From Oscillospiraceae bacterium (GTDB taxonomy: Bacteria; Bacillota_A; Clostridia; Oscillospirales; Oscillospiraceae), in assembly GCA_017939025.1 (NCBI GenBank), contig JAGBAI010000009.1, positions 1 through 11,047 of the forward strand: DNA of 11,047 bases, given 5' to 3'. Under the pieces are notes generated by a model that had not been told where the DNA came from, did not search any database, and saw only the letters and a program-made list of their open reading frames with translations. Shown piece after piece: positions 7,272 to 11,047 of this stretch; the first letter of the stretch is position 1; every line of letters starts with the position of its first letter. A program made the position numbers and the translations under genes.

Positions 7272-9227
7272 ATGAACAGAAAAATCAAGGCGCTTTGTGC
7301 CGGATGTCTTTCCCTGATGCTGCTGCTTTCCGGTTGCGGCGGAAAGGGCACCGGCGACCAAAACGCGTCTGCGGTAAAACCGGTAGAGGATTATGTGTCC
7401 CACAAGGTGAATGCCACGCTGCATCAGGTATCTGTAACAGAAAGCCCCCGACCCTTTGTGGTGAACGGGGCATCGGATTACAAGCTGATCGTGGCAGAAG
7501 GAGCGGCAAACGAAACTGCCGCAGACTATACCCAGCGTTATGTGGAAAGGGTTACCGGCTGTCGGCTGGAATACGCCGAGGCATCCCAATTTGATACAGG
7601 CGGAAAGTTTATTGTTTTCAATGATGCCGATCTGTTTAAAAAGGCAGGCCTGACGATGCCTGCCGTGGATCTGGACAGTACCGGCTACTATATTAAAACT
7701 TCTGGCGACAATGTGTTTTTAATGACACAGCAGGATTTTGGCGCACGGTATGCGGTGATTGCGTTTTTGAAGCATGTTTTGGGTATGCAGGTCTACGGTC
7801 AGGACACCTTTGTCTACACCAAGGATGGCACCACACTGCCGGATATGGAAATCACTGAAAAGCCGGACATTGGCAACATTCTGCTGGGCAACTGGCGTGA
7901 CACCTTCTCCGCAGATGCCCTGTATTTGATGGGATATTCGGATTATAAGACCCAGTTTTTAAGCATTCAGAATCAGGATAACCATACCAGCTTACTGTAC
8001 CTGCCGGTAGAGACCTACTACCAGGAGCATCCGGCGTGGTTCTCGGCGCAAAAGGATCAGCTTTGCTATACTGCCGGCGGCGATGCGGAGGAGCTGGATG
8101 CAATGACCTCCGAAGCGGCACGGGTAATGCTGGAAAATATTATGGCAAACCCGAATATCCACGCAGGCCAGTTTACCATGGCCGACACCTGGACCTCCTG
8201 TCAATGCCAGGCCTGTAACGACTCTGCAAAGCAGTACGGTACCCGCAGTGCGGCAGTTATTCAGTTTACCAATATGCTGAGCCGAAAGATCCAAAGCGGT
8301 CTGCAAAAATATGCCGATGAAAACGGCACGGAAAAGAGAGATTTTACATTATACCTAATGGCGTATCACAAGTTTGTGGAACCGCCTGTTGTCAAAAACA
8401 GTGACGGCACCTATACCCCCAACGATCCGTCCTTGGTATGTGACGAGGATGTGGGCGTGATCTATGCACCCATCGAGGCCAAATACATTCACAATTTCTA
8501 TGAGCAGGAAAATGTGGACTCTGCGGAAATGATGAAGGCCTGGTCAACGCTTAGCAGCAAGATGTATTACTGGCTGTATCAGACCAACTATGCAGGCTAT
8601 CTGTATCCCTTTGACAGTTGGGATTCGGATGTGGAGAACCTTCGGTTCTGTTATGAAAACAAAGTGGATATCGTAATGATTCAGGGTCAGCACAATATGG
8701 CTTGCTCCACCGGCTTTACCAGCCTGAAGGTCTATACCGACAGCCTGGCGGCAATGGATCTGAGCCTGAGCTATCAGGATATGGTGAATGACTTTTTCCA
8801 AAATTACTACGGCGCAGCCGCAGCACCGATGCAGCAGTATTTTGAGGAGCTGCAGAGCTGGATGCGCTATTTGGAACAGGCTTACCCGGTAGAGTATACC
8901 GGTGATATCTATAGCGTCCTGGTAGGTGAGAACTATTGGCCCAGAGAAATGCTGCTGCGTTGGCAGGGCTTGATCGATCAGGCGTATGAGGCGCTGAATG
9001 AGGGCAAAAACACCGATCCCAATTATGAAATCTATATGAACCATGTGAAAATGGAGAGTATATTCCTGCGTTATGAGCTGATTACCTCCCACTCCGGAAT
9101 CTATAGCGCCGAGCAGATTCTGCAGATGAAGCAGTCCTTTAAGGCAGACTGTATCGCGCTGGGTATTACCCATGAGTATGAGCAGCGTGAACTTACGGAA
9201 GTCTACAGAGATTGGGGAATCTCTTAA
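7272..9227 (+). CDS. DUF4838 lipoprotein, putative surface glycan-active protein
   Basis: A 651-residue lipoprotein: signal peptide with lipobox LSGC and lipidated C22, followed by a short Gly-rich linker. Residues about 45-200 resemble the small alpha/beta domain found before the barrel in GH20, GH67 and GH115 enzymes (YVERVTGCRLEY; DFGARYAVIAFLKHVLGMQVYG; GDNVFLM). Residues about 215-510 match what I recall as DUF4838, a TIM-barrel-like family: PVETYYQEHPAWFSAQ, then ADTWTSCQCQAC with C310, C312 and C315, then VDIVMIQGQHNMA. The CxCxxC cluster is a family hallmark and might bind a metal or form disulfides outside the cell. The C-terminal 130 residues are mostly helical. The activity of DUF4838 proteins is not known to me as established; a hydrolase-like role on uronic-acid or amino-sugar glycans is inferred from the barrel relatives. 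The start follows AAGGAGG (7258-7264) by 7 bases; only 12 bases separate it from the previous stop, so the two genes are surely co-transcribed. Confidence 0.8.
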   Translation: MNRKIKALCAGCLSLMLLLSGCGGKGTGDQNASAVKPVEDYVSHKVNATLHQVSVTESPRPFVVNGASDYKLIVAEGAANETAADYTQRYVERVTGCRLEYAEASQFDTGGKFIVFNDADLFKKAGLTMPAVDLDSTGYYIKTSGDNVFLMTQQDFGARYAVIAFLKHVLGMQVYGQDTFVYTKDGTTLPDMEITEKPDIGNILLGNWRDTFSADALYLMGYSDYKTQFLSIQNQDNHTSLLYLPVETYYQEHPAWFSAQKDQLCYTAGGDAEELDAMTSEAARVMLENIMANPNIHAGQFTMADTWTSCQCQACNDSAKQYGTRSAAVIQFTNMLSRKIQSGLQKYADENGTEKRDFTLYLMAYHKFVEPPVVKNSDGTYTPNDPSLVCDEDVGVIYAPIEAKYIHNFYEQENVDSAEMMKAWSTLSSKMYYWLYQTNYAGYLYPFDSWDSDVENLRFCYENKVDIVMIQGQHNMACSTGFTSLKVYTDSLAAMDLSLSYQDMVNDFFQNYYGAAAAPMQQYFEELQSWMRYLEQAYPVEYTGDIYSVLVGENYWPREMLLRWQGLIDQAYEALNEGKNTDPNYEIYMNHVKMESIFLRYELITSHSGIYSAEQILQMKQSFKADCIALGITHEYEQRELTEVYRDWGIS

Positions 9228-9233
9228 AACTTA

Positions 9234-9268
9234 GGGAAGCCTCTGAAAATACCTTTCAGAGGGTTCCT
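9234..9268 (+). other. Strong intergenic stem-loop without U-tract
   Basis: Six bases after the stop of the DUF4838 gene lies a perfect 9-base-pair stem, CCTCTGAAA (9240-9248) with TTTCAGAGG (9254-9262), and a 5-base loop. After one G-G mismatch it continues with five more pairs (9234-9238 with 9264-9268, one of them G-U). The bases after it on the + strand are A-rich, not U-rich, so it is not a classic intrinsic terminator. It may slow or reduce readthrough, protect the upstream mRNA from 3' exonucleases, or be an RNA processing site. Read on the minus strand, the following bases are not a good U-tract either. Confidence 0.55.
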
Positions 9269-9295
9269 GAAAATAAAATATGAAAGGATGTTATT

Positions 9296-11047
9296 ATGCA
9301 AAAAACGGCAAAGAAAGTTTGTTCTCTCTTGTTGGCACTTGTGTTGATTCTGGGTACGCTCCCCATCAGCGCACTTGCCACCGAATCCGGCACGACCCAA
9401 TGGGTTGGCACGGATTTGCAACTGGGCGAAGACCTGACATTGCGTTTCTACGCAAATATCTCCGCTGAGCACGCCACTGACGGCGTGATGACCGTTACGG
9501 TAGACGGTCAGACCTACGAGACCTTTACGGTCAGTGAAATGACCGCAGGAGACAATGGCTATGTATTCCCCGTGGCATTGGGCGCAGCCCAAATGACTGC
9601 CCAGGTGAAGCTGACCCTGGTTTCCGGCGGCGAGACTGTGTTGGAGAGAACCTCCTCCATCCGCAGCTATGCCGATGCCATTTTGGATGGCAAGTACACC
9701 GAGGAAATGAAGAGCCTGGTGAAGTGGATGCTGAACTACGGTGCAGCGGCACAGGGCTACTTCCTGGTCAATACCGCAAATCCTGCCAATGCCGGCTATG
9801 AGCTTGAAAGCAATCAGGTAATTCCTGAGGAAGCCCCCAATGTGGATGTTTCCGGCAGCCTGCAGGGTGTAAAGTACTACGGTGCAAGTATGGTGCTCCG
9901 CAGCAAGATCGCTCTGCGCTTCTATTTCGCAGTCAGCGGCAGCGGAAGCTACACCTACACCTGCAACGGTAAAGCTTGTGATGCTGAGCCCAAGGACGGC
10001 TTGTTCTATGTGGAAGTGCCGGATTTGAATCCGCAGGCGATGAACGACAAGGTGCAGGTTGTTGTTTCTGACGGCACTGACAGTCTGAGTGTCAGCTACA
10101 GCCCTATGGACTACATCACCCGTATGTATCGCAAGGATTCCAGCAGCGCCGCACTGAAAAATATGCTGACCTATGCAGCAGATTACTTTGATGCCGCTGA
10201 AGGCTATGTAAACGGCACAGAGGAAAACCTCGTGGTTCGTGATACCTTTGCAGTGGGTGCTTACGGCGCAGGGGAGAACTTCACCATCGACCTGAGCGAC
10301 TACAACGGCGCACTGAAAGGCTATACCCTGTCCGGCGCTGCGGTAAACGGCACTGCCTTTACTTCTGCAAGCTATGCGGACGGTGTGGTAGCTCTGGACC
10401 GTGCAGCGATTCAGGCACTCAGCGGTGAGCAGACCTTGAACCTGACCTTTAGCAATGGTCAGAAAACGATCAATGTTCCCGTGGATGTGGAGCTTTACAC
10501 GATGGCGATCGGCACTGCTGAAGATCTGCAGGCATTCCCTGCTGTCATGAAGGCAAACCCCACCGGTCACTATATCCTGACCAATGATATTGATATGAAG
10601 AATGTTGCATACTCCAACGATGCAACCGTACCCTTCGCCGGCACCTTTGACGGCCAGGGCTACTCCATTTTCAATATGAACGCCAAGGCTTCCCACGTAG
10701 ATATGCTGGGCGGCTTCTTCGGAAAGTACTTCGGTGCTGACGGCTCCGGCGTTGAGGTGGAAGGCGCAGTCCTGAAGAACATCTCCTTCGTCAATGCTAC
10801 CGTATGGGGCAGAGGCTCCTTCCTGGCAATGATGGGTCAGGGCGCAGTGGAAAATGTATACTTCCGCGTGAATATTCAGGATCTGTTTGCAGATGTAAAC
10901 GATCCTAACCCCTGGTACAACAGCACCAGCGTTCTGTTTAACGTTGCCTACTGGGATGTGGAACTGAAGAACGTGATCGTGGAATACAACGAAGCCCTGA
11001 CGGATAATAACGGCTGGGGTTACGCACTGGGCCAGATCTACGGCAGT
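9296..11047 (+). CDS. Secreted protein with duplicated module and GLUG-like beta-helix, partial at 3' end
   Basis: The frame is open for 584 codons from ATG 9296 to the window end with no stop, so only the N-terminal part is seen. The start lies 7 bases after AAAGGA (9283-9288). The signal peptide (MQKTAKKVCSLLLALVLILG) is probably cut after ALA at residue 28; there is no lipobox. Two related modules follow: A at about 36-158 and B at about 191-306. Each begins with a strand like LTLRFYA / IALRFYF and ends with a helical stretch such as LVKWMLNYGAAAQGYF / ALKNMLTYAADYFDAAEGY. A beta-sandwich spacer (about 307-403) leads to a GLUG-type region: GTAEDLQAF, then YILTNDIDMKN, then FAGTFDGQGYSIFNM (about 446-460), and more beta-rich helix rungs with aromatic and Asn residues. 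This design is typical of large surface adhesins or glycan-binding proteins of gut Firmicutes. The function of the duplicated module is unknown to me. Cell-wall anchoring cannot be judged because the C-terminus is missing. It could share the upstream operon or have its own promoter. Confidence 0.8.
   Translation, partial: MQKTAKKVCSLLLALVLILGTLPISALATESGTTQWVGTDLQLGEDLTLRFYANISAEHATDGVMTVTVDGQTYETFTVSEMTAGDNGYVFPVALGAAQMTAQVKLTLVSGGETVLERTSSIRSYADAILDGKYTEEMKSLVKWMLNYGAAAQGYFLVNTANPANAGYELESNQVIPEEAPNVDVSGSLQGVKYYGASMVLRSKIALRFYFAVSGSGSYTYTCNGKACDAEPKDGLFYVEVPDLNPQAMNDKVQVVVSDGTDSLSVSYSPMDYITRMYRKDSSSAALKNMLTYAADYFDAAEGYVNGTEENLVVRDTFAVGAYGAGENFTIDLSDYNGALKGYTLSGAAVNGTAFTSASYADGVVALDRAAIQALSGEQTLNLTFSNGQKTINVPVDVELYTMAIGTAEDLQAFPAVMKANPTGHYILTNDIDMKNVAYSNDATVPFAGTFDGQGYSIFNMNAKASHVDMLGGFFGKYFGADGSGVEVEGAVLKNISFVNATVWGRGSFLAMMGQGAVENVYFRVNIQDLFADVNDPNPWYNSTSVLFNVAYWDVELKNVIVEYNEALTDNNGWGYALGQIYGS

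Noticed and set aside
9251..9279. Promoter for the beta-helix gene (TAAAAT at 9274-9279)
   Set aside because: No acceptable -35 box or TG extension is present, and the site lies only about 17 bases before the start codon, leaving almost no leader.
9234..9290. Intrinsic terminator after the DUF4838 gene
   Set aside because: The stem is strong, but the bases that follow on the + strand are A-rich with no run of T, so it is entered as an unassigned stem-loop and not as a terminator.
9224..10696. 490-codon open frame on the minus strand
   Set aside because: It lies entirely over the + strand surface-protein gene, which has a ribosome site, signal peptide and domain motifs. The minus product is rich in Cys, His and Ile in shadow-like fashion and matches no family I know.

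Overview
The window looks like a piece of a carbohydrate-uptake and surface-protein locus from a gut-type low-GC-phylum Gram-positive bacterium, probably a Clostridia member close to Oscillospiraceae or Lachnospiraceae. Reasons: strong AAGGAG-type ribosome sites, lysine-rich signal peptides, Cys-lipoboxes of Gram-positive type (LVAC, LSGC), a family-1-like solute-binding lipoprotein, and large secreted Ig-like and beta-helix proteins. Base composition is moderate, around half G+C in the genes. The taxonomic call rests on style and recall only.

Layout. Positions 1-96 hold the first 32 codons of a leftward gene that leaves the window; it is not recognised. Positions 97-268 form an AT-rich divergent control region. 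From 269 onward everything is on the + strand: a cytoplasmic GH2 beta-mannosidase-like enzyme (269-2584), an extracellular solute-binding lipoprotein (2571-4289, overlapping the first by 14 bases), a 980-residue secreted protein of Ig-like and lectin-like beta-sandwich modules (4317-7259), and a DUF4838 lipoprotein (7272-9227). After a 68-base gap with a strong stem-loop comes a large secreted protein with a duplicated ~120-residue module followed by a GLUG-type beta-helix region (9296 to the window end, still open). This last gene has no stop codon inside the window; a long opposite-strand ORF in the same place is only its shadow.

How it fits together (inference). The first four genes are tightly spaced and co-directional, so probably one operon. 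A plausible model is capture or trimming of a glycan at the cell surface by the DUF4838 lipoprotein and the multi-module secreted protein, uptake through an ABC importer that uses the solute-binding lipoprotein (its permeases and ATPase are not in the window), and release of terminal beta-mannose in the cytoplasm by the GH2 enzyme. Beta-mannan oligosaccharides or the Man-beta-1,4-GlcNAc core of N-glycans would suit the enzyme, but the sequence does not decide between them. The fifth gene may be co-transcribed or may be a separate unit after the stem-loop.

No RNA gene, CRISPR array, insertion sequence or prophage feature was found. The most interesting material is the uncharacterised secreted protein pair (4317-7259 and 9296-end) linked to an otherwise conventional glycan-uptake gene set.
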